Below, piece by piece: positions 52,874 to 61,143 of a stretch of DNA of 64,000 nucleotides. The notes under the pieces are model-generated. The model did no database searches and was not told where the DNA came from. It saw only the letters and a program-made list of their open reading frames with translations. Position numbers and translations under genes: made by a program. Source of the stretch: CAVYBY01 sp963766935 (GTDB lineage Bacteria > Actinomycetota > UBA4738 > HRBIN12); NCBI GenBank assembly GCA_963766935.1, contig CAVYBY010000007.1:162463-226462 (forward strand), given 5' to 3'. Positions within the stretch are counted from its first letter, which is position 1. Every line of letters begins with the position of its first letter.

Positions 52874-53082
52874 TCAGCCGGCCCGAGGTCGTCGAACTCG
52901 GGCCGCTCTCCCAGCTGGACGTCTTGCCGGGCCCGACTCTCGCGGCTCGTCGTCTCGCTCACATCCTGGATGACGTGCTCCCCGCTGGGAGTTCGGTCGC
53001 CGACGTGCTTCGGATGGCTGAAGTGCCCGTTGTGATGGACCCTCGCCTCTTCGTGCAGCCGACTAATCCGGCGCGCAGTCAC
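52870..53082 (-). CDS. Small hydrophilic protein coupled to DegT gene, unknown
   Basis: 70 residues from GTG 53082 with AAGG upstream. It is His-, Arg- and Glu-rich and probably disordered (EARVHHNGHFSHPKHVGD, SETTSRESRARQDVQLGE). No family is recognised. The ATGA overlap with the aminotransferase supports translation, but it could be a spurious frame. Confidence 0.4.
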   Translation of the reverse strand: MTARRISRLHEEARVHHNGHFSHPKHVGDRTPSGEHVIQDVSETTSRESRARQDVQLGERPEFDDLGPAE

Positions 53083-53197
53083 CTTGACGGCGAGCCGTTC
53101 GCTTCGTGATCACCTTGAGGGGGCAAGAGTTGGCCCTGAAGTATATCCTGCATTCGCTGTGGGCAGAGCTCCCTTCCCCGTCGTACTCCCGCGCCGC

Positions 53198-53374
53198 ATG
53201 TCGTTGAGGATCCTCGGCAACACCTTGACCATCTCCGGCACCGCGCGCCGGGTGGGATGGGTCTGCGAGCGTGGAGCGCGGCTCGAGATCCGGGACGGCC
53301 GGGCGGTGTGCGGGTCGTGCGACCGCCGGTACCGCGAAGTGGATCCGGAATCGCTCAAGCCGGAGATCCCGTGA
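53198..53374 (+). CDS. Small Cys-rich (zinc-ribbon-like) protein coupled to second DegT gene
   Basis: 58 residues from ATG 53198. The core is VGWVCERG, then AVCGSCDRRYRE: one Cys, ~18 residues, then CxxC, like a three-Cys zinc knuckle. There is no ribosome site, so the start is uncertain; a longer form from a GTG near 53159 is possible. The stop overlaps the DegT GTG start (GTGA). The function is unknown. Confidence 0.5.
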   Translation: MSLRILGNTLTISGTARRVGWVCERGARLEIRDGRAVCGSCDRRYREVDPESLKPEIP

Positions 53375-54474
53375 CTGGGATGGCCGAGGAGGAGATCCCG
53401 GTCCTGGATCTCGCGCCCGAGATCCGGCGGCTCGGCGACGAGCTGCTGGGCGCCATTCGAGGTGTGCTGACTTCCGGCCGGTTCATTCTCGGGCCGAACG
53501 TGCGCGCTTTCGAGGAGGAGGTCGCCGCGTACGTGGGCGTGAAGCACGCGGTCGGGGTCAACTCGGGCACAGACGCGCTCGTCATCGGGATGCGCGCCCT
53601 GGGCATCGGTCCCGGCGACGAAGTGATCACGACTTCGTTCACGTTCGCCGCGACCCCGGAGGCGATCGCCAACGTCGGGGCGACCCCGGTGTTCGTCGAC
53701 ATCGATCCGTCCACGTTCGACCTGGACCCTGGGCTCATCGAACCCGCCGTCACCGAGCGCACGAAGGCGGTCGTGCCGGTGCACCTGTACGGACAGGCGT
53801 GCGACATGAGCCCGATCCTCGACGTCGCCCGGCGCCACGGCCTGGCGGTGGTTGAGGACGTCGCTCAGGCGATGGGCGGCGCCTACCGGGGATCGAAGCT
53901 GGGAAGCCTCGGCGACGTGGGCGCGCTCTCGTTCTTTCCGTCGAAGAATCTCGGCGGCTTCGGCGACGGCGGCATGCTCGTCACGAACGATGCCGACATC
54001 GCCGAACGCGCGAGGATGCTCCGGACACACGGCGCGAAGGCGAAGTACGACAACGAGGTGCTCGGATACAACTCCCGTCTCGACGAGCTGCAGGCCGCGA
54101 TGCTCCGGGTGAAGCTTCCGCACCTGGACGAAGCCAACTTGGCGCGCCGGGCGGTGGCGGAGCAGTACGACACGGCGCTCGCGGACGCGCGCTCGGTCGA
54201 GACGCCTGCGGTGGCTCCCGACGCAATCCACGTGTACCACCAGTACACCGTGCGCGTTCGCGAGGGGAACCGAGATGCACTCCGGGGGCGTCTTGCCGCC
54301 CGTGGCATTCAGACGGCGATCTACTACCCGGTGCCGTGTCATCGGCTCCGTCCATTCGCGTCCGAGCGGCCGCTTCCCGTGACCGAGGCGGCCGCCGCAA
54401 GCGTGCTGTCGCTGCCGATGGGACCCGCGCTCGACCGAGCCGCGATCGAGCGGGTGGCTGGGGCGATCACGTGA
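53371..54474 (+). CDS. DegT/DnrJ/EryC1/StrS aminotransferase (second)
   Basis: 367 residues from GTG 53371 (GTGA overlap, GGAG upstream; ATG 53380 is an alternative). NSGTDALVIGMRALGIGPGDEVITTSFTFAAT, EDVAQAMGGAYRG and the PLP Lys in FFPSKNLGGFGDGG are intact, and YNSRLDELQAAML is conserved. It is distinct from the first copy and divergently oriented. It likely aminates a nucleotide-activated keto-sugar. Confidence 0.88.
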   Translation: MTGMAEEEIPVLDLAPEIRRLGDELLGAIRGVLTSGRFILGPNVRAFEEEVAAYVGVKHAVGVNSGTDALVIGMRALGIGPGDEVITTSFTFAATPEAIANVGATPVFVDIDPSTFDLDPGLIEPAVTERTKAVVPVHLYGQACDMSPILDVARRHGLAVVEDVAQAMGGAYRGSKLGSLGDVGALSFFPSKNLGGFGDGGMLVTNDADIAERARMLRTHGAKAKYDNEVLGYNSRLDELQAAMLRVKLPHLDEANLARRAVAEQYDTALADARSVETPAVAPDAIHVYHQYTVRVREGNRDALRGRLAARGIQTAIYYPVPCHRLRPFASERPLPVTEAAAASVLSLPMGPALDRAAIERVAGAIT

Positions 54475-54589
54475 GCGCGCGCCGGCTCTAAAGTTCTTCC
54501 GCGGGTCCGCGATCGCGGCGAGATCCGCGGGAGATGCTCAACACGAAGGGCCGCGCCGTGGACGGTCCGGCGACCCCGGACGCGCGGAA

Positions 54590-54611
54590 CGGGGAGGCAG
54601 ATGCCTCCCCG
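54590..54611. terminator. Hairpin between convergent DegT and coiled-coil genes
   Basis: CGGGGAGGC-AGAT-GCCTCCCCG is a perfect 9-bp stem. It lies between the stops at 54474 (+) and 54634 (-). Confidence 0.65.
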
Positions 54612-54633
54612 CTCGGTCGCCGGTGCCGGCGGC

Positions 54634-54906
54634 TCAGCGGCCGCTGCGGCCCGTAAGGTCCTGGATCTTGGTGGTGAGTCCCGGGTTCTTGTCCGGGCGG
54701 TCCGTCATCGTGGTCGTCGATGTGGAGGCCGTAACGAGGTCGGCGAAGTTCACCTGACCGGCGGCCATCATGGCGCGGCCAACGGCGATGAGCTCCTCCA
54801 GCTTCATGACCCGCTCGCGCATTCGCGCGAGCTCGGTCTCGGCCTCGGCGACGCTCACTTCCACGTCCCGACGGCTCGTCTCGAGCCGGTTCTTCAGGTC
54901 GGACAT
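54634..54906 (-). CDS. Small coiled-coil protein, unknown function
   Basis: 90 residues from ATG 54906 with GGGAGGG upstream. A helical heptad region (KNRLETSRRDVEVSVAEAETELARMRERVMKLEEL) is followed by a Thr/Ser-rich linker and a basic tail. There is no membrane helix and no family is recognised. It is probably an oligomerising cytoplasmic protein. Confidence 0.55.
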   Translation of the reverse strand: MSDLKNRLETSRRDVEVSVAEAETELARMRERVMKLEELIAVGRAMMAAGQVNFADLVTASTSTTTMTDRPDKNPGLTTKIQDLTGRSGR

Positions 54907-55029
54907 CTGCGTATCCCTCCCATCCCTACTCGGCGGGTCCAAGTGCCCCGATGGTAGGAGGCCGGGTCATGAAGGCGCATCCTCCGAAGGGCTCGCCTCG
55001 ACCGGCAAAAGGCCTAGTCAGAGCAGGGC

Positions 55030-56160
55030 TCAAGCGTGAACGAGCCAGGCGTTCGCGGTCGCGGGACCGGACGACGAGTACCCCCCGGTCACGAGCAGCG
55101 CCTCGGGCGCCACCCTGGCCGCGGCGGCGAACAGTGGGCCGGTTCCGACCGATCCCGGGACGAGGGTGAACGAGCCGGCGGCCGGGTCGAACGTCTCGGC
55201 GCCGGCCGCCCCGCAGCAAACCAGGACCCGGCCGTCGGCAAGGAGCACGGTCGTCCCGCGGAACTTGTAGCGGGGCTCGTTCAGGCTCCCCGCCGCGGTA
55301 AAGGTCCGCGTCGCCGGGTCGTAGAGCTCCGCGGAGTCGTACAGCCCGAGATCGTCGCGTTCGTCCGACCCGCCGACGATCAGGACCCGTCCGTCGCGCA
55401 GGCGAACAGCGTCGTGCTTGTGACGCTCGATCGTCATGTCGCCCGTCGGCGCGAAGGATCCGGACCCCGGGTCGTACAGCTCGGCGGTCGCGTAGATCCG
55501 GATGTCCTCGTGCCGCCCCGCGTCGCCACCGGCGACCAGCACGCGTCCGTCGCGCAGAAGCGTGGCCGTCGCCGACTCCCGCGGGACGGATAGCGATCCC
55601 GTCGGTGCAAAACTGCCGGAGACCGGGTCGTAGACCTCGGCCGAGGACAGGAACGAATACCCGGGGCCGGTCCCGCCTGCGATGAGGACCCGTCCGTCCG
55701 AGAGCAGCGTCGCCGTGTGATCGGCGCGCGGACCCGACATGGATCCCGTCGCCTCGAACCGGCCGGTGGAAGGGTCGTAGATCTCGGCGGACGCGAGCCG
55801 CTCGCCGCCGGGTTCGTAGCCGCCCGCGATCAGCACCCGGCCGCCGTCCAGCAGTGTGGCGGTGTGCGACTGGCGACCGACGGACATCGGCGCCGTTTCC
55901 GTGAACGAGCTCGTGGCCGGGTCGAACACCTCGGCCGACGCCTCGCTGCGGCCGTCGGCGTCGAACCCGCCGGCGACGAGCACGCCGCCGCTGGGCAGCC
56001 GGGTCGCGGTGTGAGCCGCGCGAGCCGCCGCCATCCCGCCGACCGGCGTGACCCCCGGTGATCCGGCAGTCTCATGGCGCGGCGGCTCTGCCGTGCATGC
56101 GGAGAGCACGACGACGACGACGAGCGCTGCCGCGCCGGCTCGAGTGCGGGGACGACCCAT
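55030..56160 (-). CDS. Kelch-repeat lipoprotein (propeller)
   Basis: 376 residues. The signal peptide ends in LSAC, so it is a lipoprotein. About six kelch-type blades follow, each of the form HTATLLxxGRVLIAGGY and SAEVYDPxTGxFxxTGSM. Such propellers in the envelope bind glycans or proteins; galactose-oxidase catalytic residues are not apparent. It resembles many secreted Actinobacterial and Chloroflexota kelch proteins. The last blade is irregular (LVCCGAAGAETFDP). Confidence 0.82.
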   Translation of the reverse strand: MGRPRTRAGAAALVVVVVLSACTAEPPRHETAGSPGVTPVGGMAAARAAHTATRLPSGGVLVAGGFDADGRSEASAEVFDPATSSFTETAPMSVGRQSHTATLLDGGRVLIAGGYEPGGERLASAEIYDPSTGRFEATGSMSGPRADHTATLLSDGRVLIAGGTGPGYSFLSSAEVYDPVSGSFAPTGSLSVPRESATATLLRDGRVLVAGGDAGRHEDIRIYATAELYDPGSGSFAPTGDMTIERHKHDAVRLRDGRVLIVGGSDERDDLGLYDSAELYDPATRTFTAAGSLNEPRYKFRGTTVLLADGRVLVCCGAAGAETFDPAAGSFTLVPGSVGTGPLFAAAARVAPEALLVTGGYSSSGPATANAWLVHA

Positions 56161-56170
56161 GTAGCCAATC

Positions 56171-56581
56171 CTAGATCGAGCGCATCCGGTTGTTTCGGGG
56201 GTTGTGCTCGAGCTCGGCCAGACCGAGGGCCTCCATCACGGGCGGAACGTAGTTCGCGAACCGCCCGCGCAGACCCTTCTTCAAGCCGTACCAGCCACCG
56301 ACCGGATTCTCGGGCGAACGCGCCCACGCCTCGACGGTGCCGTCGGCCGCCGGCTTCTGCTCGTCCGCGCTGCCGAGAGCGACCCAGTCGCCGCGCTCCT
56401 TCAGCATCGCGTGGAGGTCGCCCACACAACGCAGGTGGTACCGGACCTCGGTCTTGCCGACCTGGGCCACGAGCGCCGGCGGATCCGACGCCTCGTCACG
56501 AAATGCCGTGAACTTGGAGCTTCCCGGAGGGGTCGTCAGCACCCATGGATCCTCACGCGTTCCCTTGGCTTTGGCCGCCAT
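56171..56581 (-). CDS. Uncharacterised conserved-looking protein
   Basis: 136 residues, cytosolic, single domain. Distinct motifs are EDPWVLTTPPGSSKFTAFRDE, LHAMLKERGDWVALGSADEQKP and GWYGLKKGLRGRFANYVPP. I recall similar uncharacterised proteins (a recent DUF family, possibly DUF6855) but cannot confirm it. It has no clear operon partner. Confidence 0.6.
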   Translation of the reverse strand: MAAKAKGTREDPWVLTTPPGSSKFTAFRDEASDPPALVAQVGKTEVRYHLRCVGDLHAMLKERGDWVALGSADEQKPAADGTVEAWARSPENPVGGWYGLKKGLRGRFANYVPPVMEALGLAELEHNPRNNRMRSI

Positions 56582-56655
56582 CGCCGTCCCCTCCCCCCGT
56601 GCCGTCTCGACCCGCCGACCCTAGCACCGGTGCCGGCGCGGTTTCAGGCGCGGGC

Positions 56656-57429
56656 TCACACTCCGATGAAGCCCAGGACGCGGCGCCAGGCGTCGTCGCA
56701 GGCGTCGCGATGCTCCTCGAAGCTGCGGTCGAAGAACGAGTGCGGCGCTCCGTCGTAGGTCACCAGTTCGTGCTCGATGTCGGCGTCGCCGAGGGCACGG
56801 TCGAACCCGTCGACCGCCTCCGCCGGGATGCCCTGGTCCGCGCCGCCGAACAGGCCCAGCACGGAACAGTCGTAGGACCAGGCCAAGGTCACCGGCGCGT
56901 CGGGATCGTCGTCGCCGCGAACCTGCGGCGGTCCGTAGAAGCCGATCACCCCGGCGAGCCCGTGACCGCGTCCGGCCTGATTGAAGGACTTCCGCCCGCC
57001 GAAGCAAAACCCGACGGTGAACACGCGACCGGCGGCGCCACCGCTCGCCGACCGAACGTGCGTGACCCCGGCGGCGACGTCGGCGGCCACCTGGTCGGGG
57101 GTCGTCTGCTTGACGTGTGGCATGTGATCGAAGTCCTCGTCCCGAGGCGACGTTCCGGCGGTCCGGCCGAAATAGTCGATTGCGGTGGCATGGACGCCCG
57201 CTTCGGCGAACCGCCGGGCGAGATCGCGGTAGTACGGATGCAGCCCGCGGACGTCGGGAAGGATCACGATGCCCGGCGCGCCGGGTACGGCCGTCAGCGC
57301 GGCGAAGGCCGCGAAGCGAGTGCCGTCGCCCGCCTCGAGCTCGAGCTCCTCGGTCCCCGCCACCTCAGCCGGCCCGGCGCCCCCGGCGATCGGTGGCAAC
57401 GGCGGGCGCGAAGACGGCTCGTGACACAT
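56656..57429 (-). CDS. Dienelactone hydrolase family protein
   Basis: 257 residues. The catalytic Cys elbow is GFCFGG, the Asp is in LFGGADQGIP and the His in DGAPHSFFD, the normal dienelactone-hydrolase triad. The start VILPDVRGLHPYYRDLARRFAEAG is also typical. It hydrolyses lactone or ester intermediates, classically in chlorocatechol breakdown. It is divergent from the histidine kinase gene. Confidence 0.87.
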   Translation of the reverse strand: MCHEPSSRPPLPPIAGGAGPAEVAGTEELELEAGDGTRFAAFAALTAVPGAPGIVILPDVRGLHPYYRDLARRFAEAGVHATAIDYFGRTAGTSPRDEDFDHMPHVKQTTPDQVAADVAAGVTHVRSASGGAAGRVFTVGFCFGGRKSFNQAGRGHGLAGVIGFYGPPQVRGDDDPDAPVTLAWSYDCSVLGLFGGADQGIPAEAVDGFDRALGDADIEHELVTYDGAPHSFFDRSFEEHRDACDDAWRRVLGFIGV

Positions 57430-57520
57430 GATTCGACCCTATCGCGGCGCCGCGTTCGGGGGTTCCGCTCCAGCGTTCACCCATCCGGCGGATGACAACG
57501 AGCCCGATCAAGGCTTCCCT

Positions 57521-58882
57521 ATGCCCATGAGCGCGCCCGATCCGCTCGATGGACCCGCCGGCGCGGGCCGTCCGCCGAGCCCTGCCCGCGATTCCTCGGT
57601 CGCGCGGGCGGTGCTGGCATTCGTGCTCGCCGGGCTGCTGGTGCTGGGGCTCGTCGGGTTCGCGGGCGTCTATGTCCTTCGCCGGATCGGGACGACCCAG
57701 GCACTTCGCGAGGCCGAAGACATCACCGCCGTCGCGGCGCGCGGCGTGGTCCAGCCCCGGCTTCGCAACGGCATCCTCAACGGGAACTCCGAGAGCCTGA
57801 TCGCGATCGACACCCTCGTGAACGGCGGCGTGCTGCACGACCCGATCGTCCGCGTCAAGATCTGGTCGCCGAACGGCCGGATCCTGTACTCCGACGAGCC
57901 GGATCTGATCGGCATGCGCTTCACGCTGGACGGGAGCGCCCGTGCGGCGTTCGCGAGCGGGCGAGTCGAGTCGAGCCATACCGACCTGACCCGGCCCGAG
58001 AACCGGTTCGAGCAGGACCTCGGTCCGCTTCTGGAGGTGTCCGTTCCCGTCTCGACGCCCGACGGTCACGAGCTGTTGTTCGAAGCCGAGCTCCGATTCG
58101 ACTCGGTGGCCGCGAGCGGCCGGCGTCTGTGGAGCGGGTTCCTCCCGGTTCTCGCCGTCACCCTCGTTGCGCTCGCGCTCCTGCAGATCCCGCTCGCCGT
58201 GCGCCTGGCCCGGCGGGTTCGCACGTCCCAGCAGTCACGCGAGCGGCTGCTCCAACGGGCGATCGCCTCCTCGGACATGGAGCGGCGGCGCATCGCAGCC
58301 GATCTGCACGACGGACCGATCCAGCAGCTCGCCGGTCTGTCGATGTCCCTGTCCGCGGGGGCCGACCGGCTTGCCGAGAGCGACGCCGGAGCGGCCGCGT
58401 CGCTGCGGGACGCCGCCTCGGGGACCCGGCAGGCAATGCGCTCGCTACGATCCGCCCTGATGGGCATCCACCCGCAGACGCTGCAGCGAACCGGGCTCCC
58501 CTCGGCCCTCATCGACCTCGCCGCGCCACTTGCCGACGACGGTGTCGACGCGGAGATCGACGTGCCGGCCGATCTCGTGCTGCCGAGGGAGATCGAATCG
58601 CTGCTGTTCCGCGCCTCGCGAGAGGCGCTCCGCAACGTGTCCGCGCATGCGCGCGCCGCCCGGGTTCGGATCCGGATCACCGCCGGCGGCGATCGCGCCG
58701 CGCTCGAGGTGCAGGACGACGGCGTGGGCTTCTCGCCGCAGGACCTGGAGAGCGCCAAAGCCGACGGACACGTCGGGCTCGAGCTGCTGGGCGAGTTGGT
58801 CCACGAGGTCGGCGGCGAGCTCGACGTGCATTCGGTCCTCGGAGAGGGGACGACGCTCCGAGTGCAGGTGCCGGTCGGATGA
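57521..58882 (+). CDS. Sensor histidine kinase (HisKA_3/NarL-type)
   Basis: About 453 residues from ATG 57521 (ATG 57527 also possible). A membrane helix (AVLAFVLAGLLVLGLVGFAGVYVL) is followed by an extracytoplasmic sensor of ~120 residues and a second helix (GFLPVLAVTLVALALLQIPLAV). The phospho-acceptor helix is MERRRIAADLHDGPIQQLAGL. The ATPase boxes EALRNVSAHARAA, VQDDGVGFS and GLELLGELVHEVGG are all present. It overlaps its response regulator start by four bases. Confidence 0.88.
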   Translation: MPMSAPDPLDGPAGAGRPPSPARDSSVARAVLAFVLAGLLVLGLVGFAGVYVLRRIGTTQALREAEDITAVAARGVVQPRLRNGILNGNSESLIAIDTLVNGGVLHDPIVRVKIWSPNGRILYSDEPDLIGMRFTLDGSARAAFASGRVESSHTDLTRPENRFEQDLGPLLEVSVPVSTPDGHELLFEAELRFDSVAASGRRLWSGFLPVLAVTLVALALLQIPLAVRLARRVRTSQQSRERLLQRAIASSDMERRRIAADLHDGPIQQLAGLSMSLSAGADRLAESDAGAAASLRDAASGTRQAMRSLRSALMGIHPQTLQRTGLPSALIDLAAPLADDGVDAEIDVPADLVLPREIESLLFRASREALRNVSAHARAARVRIRITAGGDRAALEVQDDGVGFSPQDLESAKADGHVGLELLGELVHEVGGELDVHSVLGEGTTLRVQVPVG

Positions 58883-59526
58883 GCCGTTCCGAATCAGTCC
58901 CAGCCATCCGGATCGTCATCGCCGACGACCACGACGTGGTCCGGACCGGGCTCGAGCAGCTGATCGCGACGTTCGACGATGTCGACCTGGTGGCCTCTGC
59001 CTCCGACGGAAACGAGGCCGTCGCGCGATGTGAGGACCACCTCCCGGACGTCGCGCTCCTCGATCTGGAGATGCCTGGCGCCGACGGAATCGAAGCCACA
59101 CGCCGGATCCGATCCGCCTCGCCCGGCACGAACATCGTGGTGTTCACCTCGTTCTCCGACCGGGAACGCATCCTGCGCGCCCTCGACGCGGGGGCGATCG
59201 GCTACCTGCTCAAGGACGCCGACCCTGCCGAGCTGCACCGAGGAATCCAGGCGGCCGCTCGCGGCGAGGCGCCGCTGGCCCCAAAGGCCGCGGCCGCGGT
59301 CCTCGAAGCCCGGGCCGGCAGCGCACCGGCGCTGTCGGATCGTGAGCGGGAGGTGCTGACGCTCGTCACCGCGGGGTACGCGAACAAGCAGATCGCGCGG
59401 CGCCTGGGTATCAGCGAGAAGACCGTGAAGGGCCACCTCACCCGGATCTTCCAGACGCTCGGGGTGACCGACCGAACCCAGGCCGCGCTGTGGGCGGAGC
59501 GAAACGGCCTGGTGGGGGGGCCGTGA
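58879..59526 (+). CDS. LuxR/NarL-family response regulator
   Basis: 215 residues. The receiver has IVIADDHDVVRTGLEQLI, phospho-Asp in VALLDLEMPGADG, Thr/Ser in VVFTSFSD and Lys in YLLKDADP. The LuxR HTH is LSDREREVLTLVTAGYANKQIARRLGISEKTVKGHLTRIF. ATGA overlap with the kinase gene makes a complete two-component pair. Likely targets are the secreted-protein genes directly downstream (inference). Confidence 0.92.
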   Translation: MSRSESVPAIRIVIADDHDVVRTGLEQLIATFDDVDLVASASDGNEAVARCEDHLPDVALLDLEMPGADGIEATRRIRSASPGTNIVVFTSFSDRERILRALDAGAIGYLLKDADPAELHRGIQAAARGEAPLAPKAAAAVLEARAGSAPALSDREREVLTLVTAGYANKQIARRLGISEKTVKGHLTRIFQTLGVTDRTQAALWAERNGLVGGP

Positions 59527-59600
59527 CCGTGGGCGCCGATCGAGGTCCCGCGACGGAGGTCTCGTTGCGACCCGGGCCGGCATTGGGCAGCCTTGGACCC

Positions 59601-60035
59601 ATGGCGCGCCGCGACGACGTTCGATCGTGGGCTCGGCGCGCGTCCGCGCTGGTGCTCGCTGCCGGTTTGGCCGCCTGTTTGGGGGCGGGTCCGGCGCTCG
59701 GTGACGTGAATGCTCCGGCCGCGCGCGTGACCTCGGCGCGGATCGCCAGGAACACCTGCAGTGGTCGCAGCCACTGGCGCCTGGCCGTACGGGTGGAGTC
59801 CCCCGGCGTCCTGTGGGTCCGGGTTTCTCTCAAAGGAGGCCGCCCCGGTCAGCGGTGGAACATCTACATGGACGACAACGGCACCGGGTTCTTCGCCGGA
59901 TCGCGCATCTCCGGCGAGCACGGCAGCGTGGTGATCATCCGCCGGACCGCGGATCGGGCGGGGTTGGACCGCGTGCGGATGGCCGCGCGAAACATCGCCA
60001 CCTCGGAGACCTGCCGAGGGCGCGTCGTCGTCTGA
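59601..60035 (+). CDS. Secreted protein, paralogue of the next gene
   Basis: 144 residues from ATG 59601. The signal peptide (ALVLAAGLAACLGAGPALG) is followed by a ~85-residue domain with two Cys: ARNTCSGRSHWRLAVRV, PGQRWNIYMDDNGTGFFAG and AARNIATSETCRGRVVV. The same scaffold recurs in the gene at 60141. No family is known. A disulfide between the two Cys and an extracellular all-beta fold are likely. Confidence 0.6.
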   Translation: MARRDDVRSWARRASALVLAAGLAACLGAGPALGDVNAPAARVTSARIARNTCSGRSHWRLAVRVESPGVLWVRVSLKGGRPGQRWNIYMDDNGTGFFAGSRISGEHGSVVIIRRTADRAGLDRVRMAARNIATSETCRGRVVV

Positions 60036-60140
60036 CATCCGGTCCCGGGACCAAAGTCGCATTGCGGCTCCGACTCGAACGCTGAAACCGTTTCGATCGT
60101 CACGCCCGGGTCCCCCCGGCCGGCGGACGAAAGGAGAGGT

Positions 60141-60539
60141 ATGCGACACAGGATCAGACGCGTGTCGGCAGCCGTCGTCGCGACGATGGCCATCGCAGGC
60201 ATGCTCGGGGCGTCATCGACGGCCGCCGCCGCCGTTCGCGGCGTCGTCAACCGTGGTTCCTGCAGCGGCGACAGCCATCGCGCCCTGCTGCTGCTCAACC
60301 ACGGCAACCATCTCGGCGTGGTGTTCCGCGTTCACGAGGGCATCGTCGGCGATCGCTGGCGGGTGCGGATCGCGCACGGGGATCATCTGCTCTTCGCCGG
60401 CGCCCGGGTCACGAAGGCACCCAACGGGGCGTTCACGATCCGGCGGCCCGCTCGCAACTTCGACGGGCCCGACCTGGTCCGCGCACATGCTCGAAACCTC
60501 GCGACCGGCGAGGTCTGCACCGCCCGCGTCGTCCTCTGA
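60141..60539 (+). CDS. Secreted protein, paralogue of the previous gene
   Basis: 132 residues from ATG 60141 with AAAGGAGAGGT upstream. The signal peptide (AAVVATMAIAGMLGASSTAAAA) is followed by NRGSCSGDSHRALLLLNH, VGDRWRVRIAHGDHLLFAG and HARNLATGEVCTARVVL. It aligns along its mature length with the gene at 59601 (Cys-Ser-Gly start, RW strand, ARNxATxExC end). The pair likely arose by duplication. A strong hairpin follows. Confidence 0.65.
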   Translation: MRHRIRRVSAAVVATMAIAGMLGASSTAAAAVRGVVNRGSCSGDSHRALLLLNHGNHLGVVFRVHEGIVGDRWRVRIAHGDHLLFAGARVTKAPNGAFTIRRPARNFDGPDLVRAHARNLATGEVCTARVVL

Positions 60540-60555
60540 CGGCGCGCTGCCCGCG

Positions 60556-60593
60556 GCGAAGGGGGGGCCGGCCGACGCCGGTCCTCCCTTCGC
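60556..60593 (+). terminator. Hairpin terminator after the secreted-protein pair
   Basis: GCGAAGGG (60556-60563) and CCCTTCGC (60586-60593) pair, with a further inner stem around CCGGC/GCCGG. It lies 17 bases after the stop at 60539. Confidence 0.65.
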
Positions 60594-60687
60594 GGCTTCT
60601 CGGCCGGTCTCCCACACGTGCAATCCGATCGCTCCCCGCGCCGGTATTACCATCGGCAACGAGGAGGCGGCCGACGAGGAGGCGACG

Positions 60688-61143
60688 GTGCGAACGACAT
60701 CCTGGGGACGGATCGGCGTGGGGCTGGTGGCGGCGCTGGCGCTCTCGCTGACGGCGTGTGCGAAGGGCGACGGAGCCGGATCGGGCGGCGCGCCGACGAT
60801 CAAGATCGTCTCGCCGGCAGAGGGCAGCTCGGTATCAGTGCCGTTCAAGGTCGAGGTCTCGTCCAACGTCGCACTCGGCGAGACGAGCACGGGCAACGAC
60901 CACGTGCACCTCTGCTTCGACGGCGGCGACTGCAGCAAGGATTACACGATCGGCTACGGGTCCTCGATCGAGGTCACGGACCTCTCCGCCGGCCAGCACA
61001 CGATCGAAGCATCGCTGCGAAACGCCGATCATTCCGACGCCGGTGCCTCGGCGACGGTGACCGTCACCGTGACGGGTTCGGGGGGAACGGGAACCGGCAC
61101 CGGAGGGAGCACGGGCGGCGGGTACAGCCGCGACTATGGCTGA
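60688..61143 (+). CDS. Lipoprotein with DUF4399-like / CopC-like beta-sandwich
   Basis: 151 residues from GTG 60688 behind GAGGAGG. The lipobox is LTAC. The mature part (PTIKIVSPAEGSSVSVPFKVEV, DHVHLCFDGGDC, EVTDLSAGQHTIEASLRNADHSD) resembles DUF4399/CopC-like domains, which often bind metals, here through His and Cys residues. A Gly/Thr-rich C-terminal tail ends the protein. The last eight bases overlap a cytochrome b-like membrane gene. Confidence 0.7.
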   Translation: MRTTSWGRIGVGLVAALALSLTACAKGDGAGSGGAPTIKIVSPAEGSSVSVPFKVEVSSNVALGETSTGNDHVHLCFDGGDCSKDYTIGYGSSIEVTDLSAGQHTIEASLRNADHSDAGASATVTVTVTGSGGTGTGTGGSTGGGYSRDYG

